DNA from: Streptomyces camponoticapitis
GTDB taxonomy: Bacteria > Actinomycetota > Actinomycetes > Streptomycetales > Streptomycetaceae
Length of the DNA: 64,000 nt
Direction of reading: 5' to 3'
Assembly: GCF_014646115.1 (NCBI RefSeq)
Contig: NZ_BMMV01000004.1
Coordinates: 343,187 to 407,186, forward strand
Numbering within the stretch: the first letter of the stretch is position 1; the number at the start of each line of letters is the position of its first letter. The notes beneath the pieces were generated by a model. That model made no database searches and was not told where the DNA came from. It saw only the letters and a list, made by a program, of their open reading frames with translations. The position numbers and the translations under genes were made by a program. This document shows, piece by piece, positions 44,323 through 52,907 of the stretch.

Positions 44323-44833
44323 GGGTCCGCGCGTAACGCACCTCGGGCACGTCGACGCCGCCGGCCTCGAACGGCTCCCGCGCGCCGTCGGGTGTGAATC
44401 CGGCCTTTTCGTAGAAGCGCCGGGCCCGGTCGTTCTCCTCCAGGACCCAGAGGAGGAGTGGTGAGCGGCCGCCGGCGGTGGCGCGCTCCAGCCAGGTGTC
44501 CATCAGCGCGCGGCCGACGCCGGTGGAGACGTTGTCCGGGCGTACGTACAGCGCGTAGAGCTCCTCGGCGCCGGGGGGCGCGTCCTCGTCCCGGCACGGC
44601 CCGAAGCAGGCCCATCCGACCACCGCGCCGTCACGCTCGGCCACGACGTTCACGACCGTGCCGTCCCCGTCGGCGAGCCGGCCGCGCCGCCGGGCCGCGT
44701 CCGCCTCGACGCTCAGCGCGTCGAGGTACGCCCGCGGCATCAACCCGGCGTACGCCCACCGCCAGCCGTCGATCCGCACGGCGGCGACGGCCTCGCAGTC
44801 GTCGGGGGTCATCGCGCGTATACGGAGGTCCAT
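44306..44833 (-). CDS. GNAT-family N-acetyltransferase
   Basis: A 175-residue acetyltransferase. It begins MDLRIRAMTPDDCEAVAAVRIDGWRWAYAGLMP, and the acetyl-CoA-binding motif is LYVRPDNVSTGVGRALMDTWLERA, followed by LWVLEENDRARRFYEKAGF. The substrate is unknown. It lies 5 nt after the RidA-family gene on the same strand, so they are probably cotranscribed. Confidence 0.9.
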   Translation of the reverse strand: MDLRIRAMTPDDCEAVAAVRIDGWRWAYAGLMPRAYLDALSVEADAARRRGRLADGDGTVVNVVAERDGAVVGWACFGPCRDEDAPPGAEELYALYVRPDNVSTGVGRALMDTWLERATAGGRSPLLLWVLEENDRARRFYEKAGFTPDGAREPFEAGGVDVPEVRYARTLTRAG

Positions 44834-44838
44834 GGCGG

Positions 44839-45243
44839 TCAGGCGTCCTCGCCGACGATCGCGAACGCCTCGATCTCGACGAGCAGTTCGGGCCGGAAGA
44901 GCGCCGCCACCTGGACGGCGGAGCTGGCCGGGGGCCGCTCCGTGTCGATCACCTCGTCCCGCGCGACACGTACGGCGGGCAGATGCGCGACGTCGGTCAC
45001 GAAGTACGTCAGCTTGACGACGTCACCGAAGGTGGCGCCGGCCTCCGCCAGACAGCGCCGCAGATTCTCGAACACCTGCCGCGCCTGCGCCCCGGCGTCC
45101 CCCACGCCGACGATCCCGCCGTCCGCGTCGAAGGCGCACTGCCCGGACACGGCGACGAAGCGCCCGGTGCCCCAGACGACATGGCTGTAACCGGTGCCGG
45201 GGGCGACGCCGGCGGGGGAGTGCACATGGGTGAGTCGGCTCAT
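44839..45243 (-). CDS. RidA/YjgF-family protein
   Basis: A 134-residue trimeric-fold protein. Family segments are YSHVVWGTGRFVAVSGQCAFDADG, QARQVFENLRRCLAEAGATFGDVVKLTYFV and RPPASSAVQVAALFRPELLVEIEAFAIV. RidA proteins hydrolyse reactive enamine/imine intermediates. The usual catalytic Arg before the PxR.AV segment seems replaced (PPASSAVQV), so it may be a Rid subgroup without the classic activity. Confidence 0.87.
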   Translation of the reverse strand: MSRLTHVHSPAGVAPGTGYSHVVWGTGRFVAVSGQCAFDADGGIVGVGDAGAQARQVFENLRRCLAEAGATFGDVVKLTYFVTDVAHLPAVRVARDEVIDTERPPASSAVQVAALFRPELLVEIEAFAIVGEDA

Positions 45244-45462
45244 CCCCCCATCCTCACGGACATCCCGACGCTGGGACGACCGTTTTTCCCGCACCGGGAG
45301 AGGCCGGCCGACCGCGTCGCCCCGGCGGGCCCTCCCTCCGGCGGTGCCGACGGCCGCCACCCGCCACCCGCCACCCGCCGCTCGCCTGTAACGCGGGCGT
45401 CGGCGTCCGTACGGCATCGACGCGCCCGCCCGGCCGGCGGGTCTTCCGGCCCACGGACCCCG

Positions 45463-45969
45463 TTACTCCGCCGCGACCACCGCCGTCAGCAGTCCGTGCG
45501 TTTCCCTGTCGAACGCCATCAGCCTGATCCGTTCGACATCCGTCCGCGTGGACCGGAGCGTGTCCACCGCGATCCGGGCCGCCCGGTCCGGCGGGAAACC
45601 GAAGATGCCCGTGGAGATCGCCGGGAACGCCACGCTCCTGGCGCCCAGTTCGTCCGCCACCTCCAGACAGCGGCGGTAGCAGGACGCCAGGACGTCCTCC
45701 TCACCCCGGTCGCCGCCCTTCCAGACCGGGCCCACCGTGTGGATCACATGCCGGATCGGCGGTGGCAGATCGAAGCCGGGTGTCGCCTTCGCGTCGCCCC
45801 GCTCGCACGGCGCGATCGCCGCGCCCGCCTCCGCGAGCCGCGGGCCCGCCGCCCAGTGGATCGCCCCGTCCACACCGCCCCCGCCGCGCAGCGACTCGTT
45901 CGCCGCGTTGACGATGGCTTCCGTGTCCTGGCGCGTGATGTCGCCCTGTACGACCTCGATCACTGTCAT
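45463..45969 (-). CDS. Macro-domain O-acetyl-ADP-ribose deacetylase
   Basis: A single macro domain of 168 residues. It has [37 protein letters not shown], which carries the ADP-ribose-binding Asn/Asp residues, then [12 protein letters not shown] and [13 protein letters not shown] for the phosphate loop. It removes acetyl from O-acetyl-ADP-ribose, the by-product of sirtuins such as the one encoded at 18908-19633, or ADP-ribose from proteins. Confidence 0.92.
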   Translation of the reverse strand: MTVIEVVQGDITRQDTEAIVNAANESLRGGGGVDGAIHWAAGPRLAEAGAAIAPCERGDAKATPGFDLPPPIRHVIHTVGPVWKGGDRGEEDVLASCYRRCLEVADELGARSVAFPAISTGIFGFPPDRAARIAVDTLRSTRTDVERIRLMAFDRETHGLLTAVVAAE

Positions 45970-45996
45970 GCCCGGATGATCGCACCGGCACCCCCC

Positions 45997-46154
45997 GCGC
46001 TCGCGGTGCAGGGGCGGAGCAACCGGGAGATCAGCCAGACTCTCTGCGCGTCACGGTGAGCACCGTGGAGCAGCATCTCACCCGCGTCTACCGGAAACTC
46101 AAGGTCAGCAATCGCTCCAGCCTTCCCCTGGAGTTGAGCCTGCTGGATTCCTGA
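45997..46154 (+). pseudogene. Frameshifted LuxR-type HTH C-terminal remnant
   Basis: Read in two frames, this stretch encodes a LuxR C-terminal domain. Frame one gives [15 protein letters not shown]; a +1 shift near 46048 gives [34 protein letters not shown] and a stop at 46152-46154. The motif order (GRSNREI, TVSTVEQHLTRVYRKL) is that of NarL/LuxR HTH domains. No upstream sensor or ATPase domain remains. I read it as the relic of a regulator at the edge of the biosynthetic region. Confidence 0.72.
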
Positions 46155-46155
46155 T

Positions 46156-46197
46156 CGGGACGGCTGCCCGCCGGGTCTCCGGCGGGCAGCCGTCCCG
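46156..46197. terminator. Perfect 19-bp hairpin
   Basis: The arm starting CGGGACGGCTG (46156-46174) pairs perfectly with the arm ending CAGCCGTCCCG (46179-46197) around GTCT. It lies just after the LuxR relic stop and just after the flavin oxidoreductase stop on the other strand, so it can terminate both. Confidence 0.88.
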
Positions 46198-46202
46198 GCC
46201 GG

Positions 46203-47552
46203 TCAGCCGATGCGGTGGGCGGCGAGTGCGCGCGTCAGCTCCTGGTACGTGGGTTCCGGCGAAAGCAGCGGAGTCCGCCGCTCGCCGGCCAGCACGGCGC
46301 GCAGCCGCTCGTGCACCTCCGGGGTGTCCAGGCTGTCCGGATGCACGAGCAGGTTGATACGCCGTTGCGCCAGCTCCCCGAGACGTGGGTCGTGCCGGCC
46401 GGCCAAGGCGACCAGCACGACCAAAGACAGTTCACCATCCGCTCGGTGAGCACCGGGCGACTCCGGCCCGTCGGCCCGGGCGCCGACCGTCGCGCGCCAG
46501 CTTCTGGTGCGCTCGGCGTCCTCGTGCACCGCGTCGTCGTACCAGGGGCGGACGTCGTCGCGGGCGTGTGCCCGCATCCCCGCACCCACGGCCTCCAGTT
46601 CAACGTTCCCGTCCGCCATCAGCTCGCTCAGCCGCGCCGCGCCGGCCAGGGCGAGCGACGTACCGCGCCCCATGATCGGGTACGTGGTGCACAGGACATC
46701 CCCGATCGGCAGGTAGCCGACCGGCGCCGAAGGCGGCAGCTCACGCCAGGTGTTGGAGAACCCGGCCATCGAGACGACGGAGCCGACCGGCTCGGCGCTG
46801 CCGTCGCGCAGCCACGGTTCGAACTGGGGCACCGCCCGGGTGGCGGCCTCGAAGGCACCGTCTTCGCGCAGCCTGCCGAGCAGGTCGTCCTCGGGCAGCC
46901 GGGCGAACAGCACCGTGAAGGTGCGATTGTCGTGGGTGTAGAGCCCGCCGCCGAAGCCCATGCCGCCCGCGAAGATGATGGGGTCGGGGAACGGCGCCGG
47001 CTGCGGGACGCCGTTGCGCAGCCGGTAGAGACGGCTGTAGGAGACGATGCCGCTGGGGCTCTCCTCGACCTCTCCCGCGCAGGCGTCGGCCAGCGGCGAG
47101 TACCGCCCCGTGGCGTCCACCACGGCGTCCACCTCGATCACCCCGCCGTCGATGCGCAGGCCGCGGACCCGCCCCGCGTCGACGACGACCTCCCGGGCGG
47201 ACACGCCGTGGTGGATCCGGACGGCGTCCTGCGCCCACACCGCGCGGTGCAGGGCCCATTCGATGGTCGCCCTGCGGCACCCGGTGCCCGCCAGGTCGAT
47301 GCCGTGTGTGAGGAGGTCGGCCTGCACGTCCGGCAACCGGGTGCGGAGCAGGTGGCGGAAGAGGCCGAGGAACATGTGCGGGTGACGGATCTGCGGAGCA
47401 CCGGGCCGGTGCCAGTTCTGGACGCCGTCGAGTCGCTCCGGTGGGGGCCCGTCTCTCTCCACCAGGACGATCTCGTAGCCCTGCCGGGCGAGCAGCAGCG
47501 CGGCGCTCAGCCCGGCAATGCCGCCGCCCGCCACTGCGATTCGAGTAACCAT
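46203..47552 (-). CDS. FAD-dependent oxidoreductase/monooxygenase
   Basis: A 449-residue flavoprotein. The FAD-binding fold is IAVAGGGIAGLSAALLLARQGYEIVLVERDG, with later VDAVVDATGRYSPLAD and LPIGDVLCTTYPIMGRGTSLALAGAARL, as in the PHBH/halogenase-like superfamily. The halogenase motif WxWxIP is absent, so hydroxylation or oxidation is more likely than halogenation. It is the leftmost gene with a secondary-metabolism flavour and may be a tailoring enzyme of the pyrrolyl-polyketide cluster (inference). Confidence 0.82.
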   Translation of the reverse strand: MVTRIAVAGGGIAGLSAALLLARQGYEIVLVERDGPPPERLDGVQNWHRPGAPQIRHPHMFLGLFRHLLRTRLPDVQADLLTHGIDLAGTGCRRATIEWALHRAVWAQDAVRIHHGVSAREVVVDAGRVRGLRIDGGVIEVDAVVDATGRYSPLADACAGEVEESPSGIVSYSRLYRLRNGVPQPAPFPDPIIFAGGMGFGGGLYTHDNRTFTVLFARLPEDDLLGRLREDGAFEAATRAVPQFEPWLRDGSAEPVGSVVSMAGFSNTWRELPPSAPVGYLPIGDVLCTTYPIMGRGTSLALAGAARLSELMADGNVELEAVGAGMRAHARDDVRPWYDDAVHEDAERTRSWRATVGARADGPESPGAHRADGELSLVVLVALAGRHDPRLGELAQRRINLLVHPDSLDTPEVHERLRAVLAGERRTPLLSPEPTYQELTRALAAHRIG

Positions 47553-48018
47553 GCAAACCCCCGAGGTCGAGCTGCCGGCACAAGCCGCCGCAGCATGACG
47601 GAAGGGCCCGCTGAACCCGACGCGCCGTCAGCCGGTCGCCCCGGGTGCTGCACTCGGACCGTTTCCGTGGAGTTGGGCCGGTCGCGGTCGCAGTGGCCGG
47701 ACGCCGGGCTCGGGGGCGGCGGCCCCTGGCATGGCGTCCACGATTGGGAGGGTGGCGCACTTCTTCCGCGGAAGATCTTGGCCGAATCAACTCCCCTGGC
47801 GAACGAGGCGACAGCGAATTCGCTCTGCGTAGCGCGTAGCCTTGTCGTGCTCCGGCACGGCGCTATTATGCCCACACTTCACCCGGTCAGGCCATGGATT
47901 CTAGCCGCGCGCCCGGCCGCATCGGGAGGCCGCCGGGCAAGGAATAGGGGTTCTGTCGGGCACGATAGGGGATGTTTCGTCGGCGGGTGCCGGGCAGCCG
48001 TGCTGGGAGCCGAATCGG
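47553..48018. other. Intergenic region upstream of the oxidoreductase gene
   Basis: No credible gene. It holds a direct GCGTAGC repeat (47826-47839), a short hairpin with CGTGC (47846-47850) and GCACG (47855-47859), and a leftward CATAAT that could be a -10 element. Confidence 0.35.
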
Positions 48019-49566
48019 TCAGTCGGTCTCGTCGGCGGCCTTGGCAGGTGAGGCGGGGAGCCGCAGGGCGATGAGGAGGGCGAGCGCGGCCGAGATGGCC
48101 GCGCTGGTGAGGAAGACGCCGGACATCGCCCGGGTGAACGCGTCGGCGGCGGCACCGGCGAGTTCCGCACCCTGGGGTTCGCCGATGCGCTCCGCGGCGG
48201 CGTACGCACCGGCGATCTGATCTCTGGCTGCGTCGGCCACCGGTTCCGGCAGATTCTCCAGATGCCCGTCGAGGTTGCGGGTGTAGATCGCGTTGAGCAC
48301 CGTGCCGAGGATGGCGATGGCGAAGGCGGCGCCGACCTGGCGGATCGCCATCAGCAGACCGGAGCCGGCGGCCGCGCGGTGCTCGGGCAGAGTGCCCATG
48401 ACGAGGTCGACCGCCGGGGTGAGGCCGAGCCCGGCGCCGAAGCCGATCGCCGCCAGGCAGAGGGCGCTGTAGGTGTAGGAGGAGTCCGGGGAGACGCGGG
48501 AGTAGGCCACGAACGCGGCGGTGGCGAAGGCCAGCCCGGCCACCATGGGGATCTTGGGCCCGATCCGGGTGACGATCTTGTCGACCGCGCCGGCGCCGAC
48601 CAGCAGGGCCAGCACGAGCGGCACGAGGCGGACGCCGGTCTCGAACGCGGTGTGGCCGCCGAGGATTTGCAGGTACTGCGGCACGACGAACAGCACGCCG
48701 ACGAGGGTGAAGGTGCCCGCGGTGGCCGCCAGGGCGGGCCAGGTGAAGGAGGGGTTGGTGAACAACCGAGGGTCGATGAGGGGGTGTTCCGCCCGGCGCA
48801 GCCGGTGGACGAAAGCGGCCAGGAGCGCGATGCCGCCGGCGATCGCGACCAGCACACCCGGATCGGCCCAGCCGTCGTCGGGGCCCTGGATGATGCCGTA
48901 CACCAGGGCGGCGGTGCCCAGCACGGAGGTGGCGATGCCGGGCAGATCCACCGGGGGCGCGGCCGGATCGCGGGATTCCGGCAGCAGGACGACCGCGGTG
49001 ATCAGCGCGGCGGCGCCGATGGGCAGGTTGATGAGGAAGATCGAGCCCCACCAGAAGTGCTCCAGCAGCCAACCGCCGACGATGGGCCCGAGAGGAAGAC
49101 CGACTCCCAGGGCACCGACCCAGACGGCGATGGCGCGCCGGCGCTGCTCCGGCGGGAAGAGGACGGGCAGGATGCCCAGCGAGAGCGGCACAATGACGGC
49201 CGCGCCGACCCCCATGGCCGCACGGGCGGCGATCAGCATGGCGGCGCTGCCGCTGTAGGCGGCCCAGACGGAGGCGGCGGTGAACGCCGCCAGCCCCGCC
49301 AGCAGCAGCTTCTTGCGGCCGTAGCGGTCACCGAGGCTGCCGGCGGGCAGCATCAGGGCGGCGAAGATCACGGTGTAGGCGTTGACGATCCACTGGAGTT
49401 GGCTCGTGCTCGCCTCGAGGTCGCCCGCCAGGGTGGGCAGCGCGACGTTGAGCACCATCACGTCCAGTCCGACGGTCAGGAGCGCGACCGCCAGGGCGGC
49501 CAGACCCAGCCACCGGCGCAGCGGGGACAACGTCGGCGCCGGGTGCGGGCCGTCTGCCTGTGACAT
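48019..49566 (-). CDS. DHA2-family MFS drug exporter (14 TM)
   Basis: A proton-driven efflux protein of 515 residues with about 14 helices. Family motifs are LDVMVLNVALPTLAGDLEASTSQLQWIVNAYTV (motif D1), GSLGDRYGRKKLLLAG (motif A) and GLPLGPIVGGWLLEHFWWGSIFLINLPIG (motif C). Such proteins commonly export the product of neighbouring biosynthetic genes. The promoter region faces a ChrB-like gene and holds an inverted repeat at 49700-49719. Confidence 0.92.
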   Translation of the reverse strand: MSQADGPHPAPTLSPLRRWLGLAALAVALLTVGLDVMVLNVALPTLAGDLEASTSQLQWIVNAYTVIFAALMLPAGSLGDRYGRKKLLLAGLAAFTAASVWAAYSGSAAMLIAARAAMGVGAAVIVPLSLGILPVLFPPEQRRRAIAVWVGALGVGLPLGPIVGGWLLEHFWWGSIFLINLPIGAAALITAVVLLPESRDPAAPPVDLPGIATSVLGTAALVYGIIQGPDDGWADPGVLVAIAGGIALLAAFVHRLRRAEHPLIDPRLFTNPSFTWPALAATAGTFTLVGVLFVVPQYLQILGGHTAFETGVRLVPLVLALLVGAGAVDKIVTRIGPKIPMVAGLAFATAAFVAYSRVSPDSSYTYSALCLAAIGFGAGLGLTPAVDLVMGTLPEHRAAAGSGLLMAIRQVGAAFAIAILGTVLNAIYTRNLDGHLENLPEPVADAARDQIAGAYAAAERIGEPQGAELAGAAADAFTRAMSGVFLTSAAISAALALLIALRLPASPAKAADETD

Positions 49567-49699
49567 GCAACACCTCAGAAAAGTCCGGTCGTCGGGGCGA
49601 TGCCGCCGAGGAACAAAGAAGTGCCCGCCGCGTGCGCGTGTGGGCCGGCCGCTTGGACGCACCCACGGGCGCTCGCTGGAGTGACAGCTTCCAGTTGTG

Positions 49700-49719
49700 T
49701 CATCGCTGAAGGGCGATGA
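49700..49719. promoter_or_regulatory. Inverted repeat between MFS and ChrB-like genes
   Basis: TCATCGC (49700-49706) and GCGATGA (49713-49719) form a perfect 7-bp repeat with a 6-nt spacer in the divergent region, a likely operator for one or both genes. Confidence 0.5.
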
Positions 49720-49803
49720 TAGCGAAGCTCAACGCCCATGTCTACCGGGAACCGGTCTTGGGCGAGGCCGGACGGACACCGCGGCACTCGTATCGTTGCT
49801 GCT

Positions 49804-50364
49804 GTGACCGAACATTTGAGCAAGGCATCCGGAGTGGACGAGGAGCCGTCCGCCGACGAGGAGGCGTGGCTGCTGGTGGCGGTGAGCACGGCGGGCGCCG
49901 CGGATTCGCTGCGGGTGCACGTATGGCGGAAGCTGCACGGCCTGGGCGCGGTCTACCTCCAGCAGTCGGTATGCATGCTGCCCGACCGGCCGGCGGTCGC
50001 CGAAGTGCTCCGGAAGCTGGTCGCCAGGATCGAGGCCGACGGCGGCAGCGCCCGCTGTCTGCACCTGCGCATCGACGACAAGGTGGAGCGCCGTGAGCTG
50101 ATCGACGAATTCCGCCGGGCCGTGACGATCGAGTACGGGGAGGTGCTGGAGCGGCTGCCCACCCTCTCCGCCGGGGTGGAGACCGGCCAGAGCCGGGCGA
50201 CGCTTCGGGAGGTCGAGGAATACGCGGCCGAGCTGGCCCGCCTGGAGTTCCTGGTCACCAAGGTGCGGTCCCGGGACTATTTTCACGCGCCGGCCGGTGC
50301 CGAGGTCTGCGCCGAACTCGATCGCGCCCGCGCCGCGATCGCGCATGCCAAGTCGCTGTTCTGA
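49804..50364 (+). CDS. ChrB N-terminal-domain-like protein
   Basis: A 186-residue protein (VTEHLSKASGV...), or 208 if the ATG at 49738 is used. GTG at 49804 is preferred because TATCGT ends 7 nt upstream, as in a leaderless promoter, and because homologues lack the longer leader. Family character comes from WLLVAVSTAGAADSLRVHVWRKLHGLGAVYLQQSVCMLP and the closing LEFLVTKVRSRDYFHAPAGAEVCAELDRAR. ChrB proteins sense chromate upstream of ChrA, but no chrA is here. The role is therefore uncertain. Confidence 0.72.
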   Translation: MTEHLSKASGVDEEPSADEEAWLLVAVSTAGAADSLRVHVWRKLHGLGAVYLQQSVCMLPDRPAVAEVLRKLVARIEADGGSARCLHLRIDDKVERRELIDEFRRAVTIEYGEVLERLPTLSAGVETGQSRATLREVEEYAAELARLEFLVTKVRSRDYFHAPAGAEVCAELDRARAAIAHAKSLF

Positions 50365-50478
50365 CCGCCGCCGCGGACCGGAACCCGTCCCCGCCCGCGA
50401 GCTGCCGGGCTCCGCGGGGGTGATCGCGCGGGATGCCGCTGGGTATGAGTGGTGGACAGTGCAGTTACTATAGCCGTT

Positions 50479-50856
50479 ATGGTGACGGCAAGTGAGTCTG
50501 CGGCCCGGACGCGGGGTGAGCTGGCCCCTGCGGCAGCGTTGTTCCACGGCCTGTCCGATCCGACTCGTCTTTCGATCGTGCAGCGGCTCACCGCCGGCGA
50601 GGCGCGGGTCGTCGATCTGACCGCCCTGCTGGGCATGGCGCAGTCCACCGTGTCGGCGCACCTGGCGTGTCTGCGGGATTGCGACTTGGTCGTGGCGCGG
50701 CCGGAAGGCCGGCAGATGTTCTACTCCCTCGCCCACCCGGAAGTGCTCGATGTGCTTGCCTCCGCGCAGGTGCTGCTCGGGGTCACGGGAAACGGCATGG
50801 ACCTGCGCCCGGCCGGCGGCAGTGACGTTCCCGCAGCCGGCGGCGAAGTCGCCTGA
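50479..50856 (+). CDS. ArsR/SmtB-family metalloregulator (CmtR-like)
   Basis: A 125-residue winged-helix repressor. LSDPTRLSIVQRLTAGEARVVDLTALLGMAQSTVSAHLACLRDCDLVVARPEGRQMFYSL contains Cys64 and Cys68 in the recognition helix, spaced as in the Cd/Pb sensor CmtR. A third CmtR ligand near the C-terminus is not present. TACTAT at 50466-50471 ends 7 nt before the ATG, consistent with a leaderless transcript. No metal transporter gene adjoins it; its targets may be chrB-like or MFS genes. Confidence 0.87.
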   Translation: MVTASESAARTRGELAPAAALFHGLSDPTRLSIVQRLTAGEARVVDLTALLGMAQSTVSAHLACLRDCDLVVARPEGRQMFYSLAHPEVLDVLASAQVLLGVTGNGMDLRPAGGSDVPAAGGEVA

Positions 50857-50889
50857 GCGCGGTGGTCCCGGGCCCCGCCGAGCCCTACG

Positions 50890-51585
50890 TCATCGGCGCT
50901 TGACCGCGCACGCCGCCGCGTAGCCGGCCGCCGCCGGCAGGTCGGCCACCCGCCACCCCTCCGGTTGGGCCGGGACGGCTTCCACGCCGGAACAGACGGT
51001 GGCCAGGCCGGCGTTGAGCCCCGCACCCGTCCCCTTCAGCAACGCCTCCTTGCGCGACCAGCATCGGGTGAACGCGATCCGGCGGCGCATACCCGACATG
51101 CCGTCGAGCGCGCTGCGCTCCGCCGGGTGCAGGGTCCCCGCGAGTTCGGTCACCGCCGTGGCGTCGGGGACCTTTTCGACGTCCACGCCGACGGGCTCGG
51201 TGGCCAGGGCGATGAGGAGCTGGTCACCCGCGTGGGAGAGCGAGAAATGCACGGGGTCCCGGGGGATCACGGGCCGCCCGTGGGGGCCGCCGCACACGAA
51301 GCACGGCGCACGCCGGATCACCACCTCGGCGGGATCCCCGCCGAGGTGGTCCGCGAGAAGCCGGCGCAGCGCCACATGCGCGGTGCGGTAGCGGTCCCGG
51401 TCCTCGGTGCGCCGCAGGCTCGCGAGGCGCTCGCGTTCCGCCGCGTCCAGCCAGTGCTCGTAGCGGCGCGCCTCGGCGGCGTGGCTCGGCACGTGGCCGG
51501 ACCACACCAGCTCCAGCCCCGGGACCTCGGGTCCGGTCTGCGGGTCGGCGGCCATGCGGCTGCCCGGCGATGTCTCGGTGAACAC
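50890..51585 (-). CDS. Sfp-type 4'-phosphopantetheinyl transferase
   Basis: Activates carrier proteins by attaching phosphopantetheine to Ser. The 231-residue protein has EVVIRRAPCFVCGGPHGRPVI, VHFSLSHAGDQLLIAL, the Mg motif PVGVDVEKV and WSRKEALLKGTGAGL. It would modify the discrete PCP (56324-56611) and the PKS ACP at Ser997. GTG at 51585 has GGGAGG upstream. It lies 50 nt after the antiporter gene, probably in one transcript. Confidence 0.93.
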   Translation of the reverse strand: MFTETSPGSRMAADPQTGPEVPGLELVWSGHVPSHAAEARRYEHWLDAAERERLASLRRTEDRDRYRTAHVALRRLLADHLGGDPAEVVIRRAPCFVCGGPHGRPVIPRDPVHFSLSHAGDQLLIALATEPVGVDVEKVPDATAVTELAGTLHPAERSALDGMSGMRRRIAFTRCWSRKEALLKGTGAGLNAGLATVCSGVEAVPAQPEGWRVADLPAAAGYAAACAVKRR

Positions 51586-51635
51586 CTGTCCAAGCCTCCC
51601 GGGGCGGGCTGGGTGAGGGTCGGTACGGGCGCTCG

Positions 51636-52907
51636 CTAGCGGGCGGCGTCCGCCACGAGCCCCGCGTCGTCCGCGCTGCCGTGCGGCTGGGTGTCTTCGT
51701 CCTTGCCTGGTGGGCCGATGATCCAGGTCAGCAGGGGTCCTGCCATCGCGGTCGTGACCACGGCCATCACCACCATCAGGGAGTACAGGTCCTGGCCGAT
51801 GAACCCCAGTTGAAGGCCGACGTTCAGGACGATGAGTTCGGTCAGGCCGCGGGTGTTCATCAAGGTGGCGAGTGCGGCCGATTGCCGGACGGGCATGCGG
51901 TTGAGGCGAGCTGCGGCGAAGGCGCCCGCGAACTTGCCGCCGATGGCGACGAGAAGGATCAGCGCGAGGGCGCCGAGTCCGGCGGTGTCCAGCTCCGACA
52001 GGTCCACGTTCAAGCCGGCGACCAAGAAGAACACCGGCAGCAGCAGCGTGCCGTTCATCTGCCCGAGCCGGTCCTGTATCTGGTCGCGCACCTGCTCGGT
52101 GCCGGTGCGCGGCAGGATCGCGCCGAAGAGGAACGCCCCGAAGATGTAGTGCAGGCCCACCCACTCGGTGGCGGCGGCTGACAGCAGCAGGCCGGCGAGC
52201 GTCCACGCGAAGAGCGTCGGGGAGAGCCGGAGCCCGGGCCGGGCGGCCACGAAGCGTTGCAGCAGCGGGCGGACGACGAGGAGCATGGCCAGCAGGTACG
52301 GGACCGTGAGCAGGATGCGCCATTGCTCGGAGGCGTCGGAGCCGCTGATCGCGACCACCCCGGCCAGCAGCGTCCAGGCCAGCACGTCGTCGATCGAGGC
52401 GCACGCCAGGGCCATGACGCCGAGCGAGGTGTGGGTCATGCGCCGGTCGGTGAGGATGCGTGCGAGGACCGGGAACGCGGTGATCGACATGGCGATGCCC
52501 ATGAAGAGCATGAACGCCGTTCTGTCGTCGGATCCGTAGTCGTCCATCAGGTACAGCGCCAGGAGCGCGCCCAGGCCGAACGGCACCACGATCGACGTCA
52601 ACGACACCGAAGCCGCCAGGCTCCCGCTGCCGCGGATCATCGCCGCGTTCCACTCGAGGCCGACGATGAACATGAAGACCGCGATTCCTATGACGGACAG
52701 CGCGGCGAGCAGCGACCGGATGGAGTCCGGGAAAAGAGCCTCCGTGATGGCGCCGTTGAACAGGGTCGGACCCAGTGCGATCCCCGCGAGGACTTCACCG
52801 ATCACCGCCGGCTGCCCCAATCTCCGGGCCAGCACGCCGAGCATGCGCGCCAGCAGCACGATGACCGCGAGCCCGATGAGAAGTGAGGTGGTCTGATGCG
52901 CATCCAT
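51636..52907 (-). CDS. Cation/proton antiporter (CPA2 type)
   Basis: A 423-residue membrane protein with 11-13 helices. CPA2 character is seen in ARMLGVLARRLGQPAVIGEVLAGIALGPTLF, GLEWNAAM, ALACASIDDVLAWTLLA with the ion-binding Asp-Asp, and LMNTRGLTELIVLNVGLQLGFI. It exchanges Na+ or K+ for protons. Its location between PPTase and the control region of the pyrrolyl operon suggests a self-protection role if the product is a protonophore (inference). Confidence 0.9.
   Translation of the reverse strand: MDAHQTTSLLIGLAVIVLLARMLGVLARRLGQPAVIGEVLAGIALGPTLFNGAITEALFPDSIRSLLAALSVIGIAVFMFIVGLEWNAAMIRGSGSLAASVSLTSIVVPFGLGALLALYLMDDYGSDDRTAFMLFMGIAMSITAFPVLARILTDRRMTHTSLGVMALACASIDDVLAWTLLAGVVAISGSDASEQWRILLTVPYLLAMLLVVRPLLQRFVAARPGLRLSPTLFAWTLAGLLLSAAATEWVGLHYIFGAFLFGAILPRTGTEQVRDQIQDRLGQMNGTLLLPVFFLVAGLNVDLSELDTAGLGALALILLVAIGGKFAGAFAAARLNRMPVRQSAALATLMNTRGLTELIVLNVGLQLGFIGQDLYSLMVVMAVVTTAMAGPLLTWIIGPPGKDEDTQPHGSADDAGLVADAAR

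Noticed and set aside
46203..47552. Possibility that the oxidoreductase is a second halogenase
   Set aside because: The WxWxIP halogenase motif is absent.
47645..47839. Small ORF in the gap upstream of the oxidoreductase gene
   Set aside because: Arg/Gly-rich, no Shine-Dalgarno and no recognisable motif.
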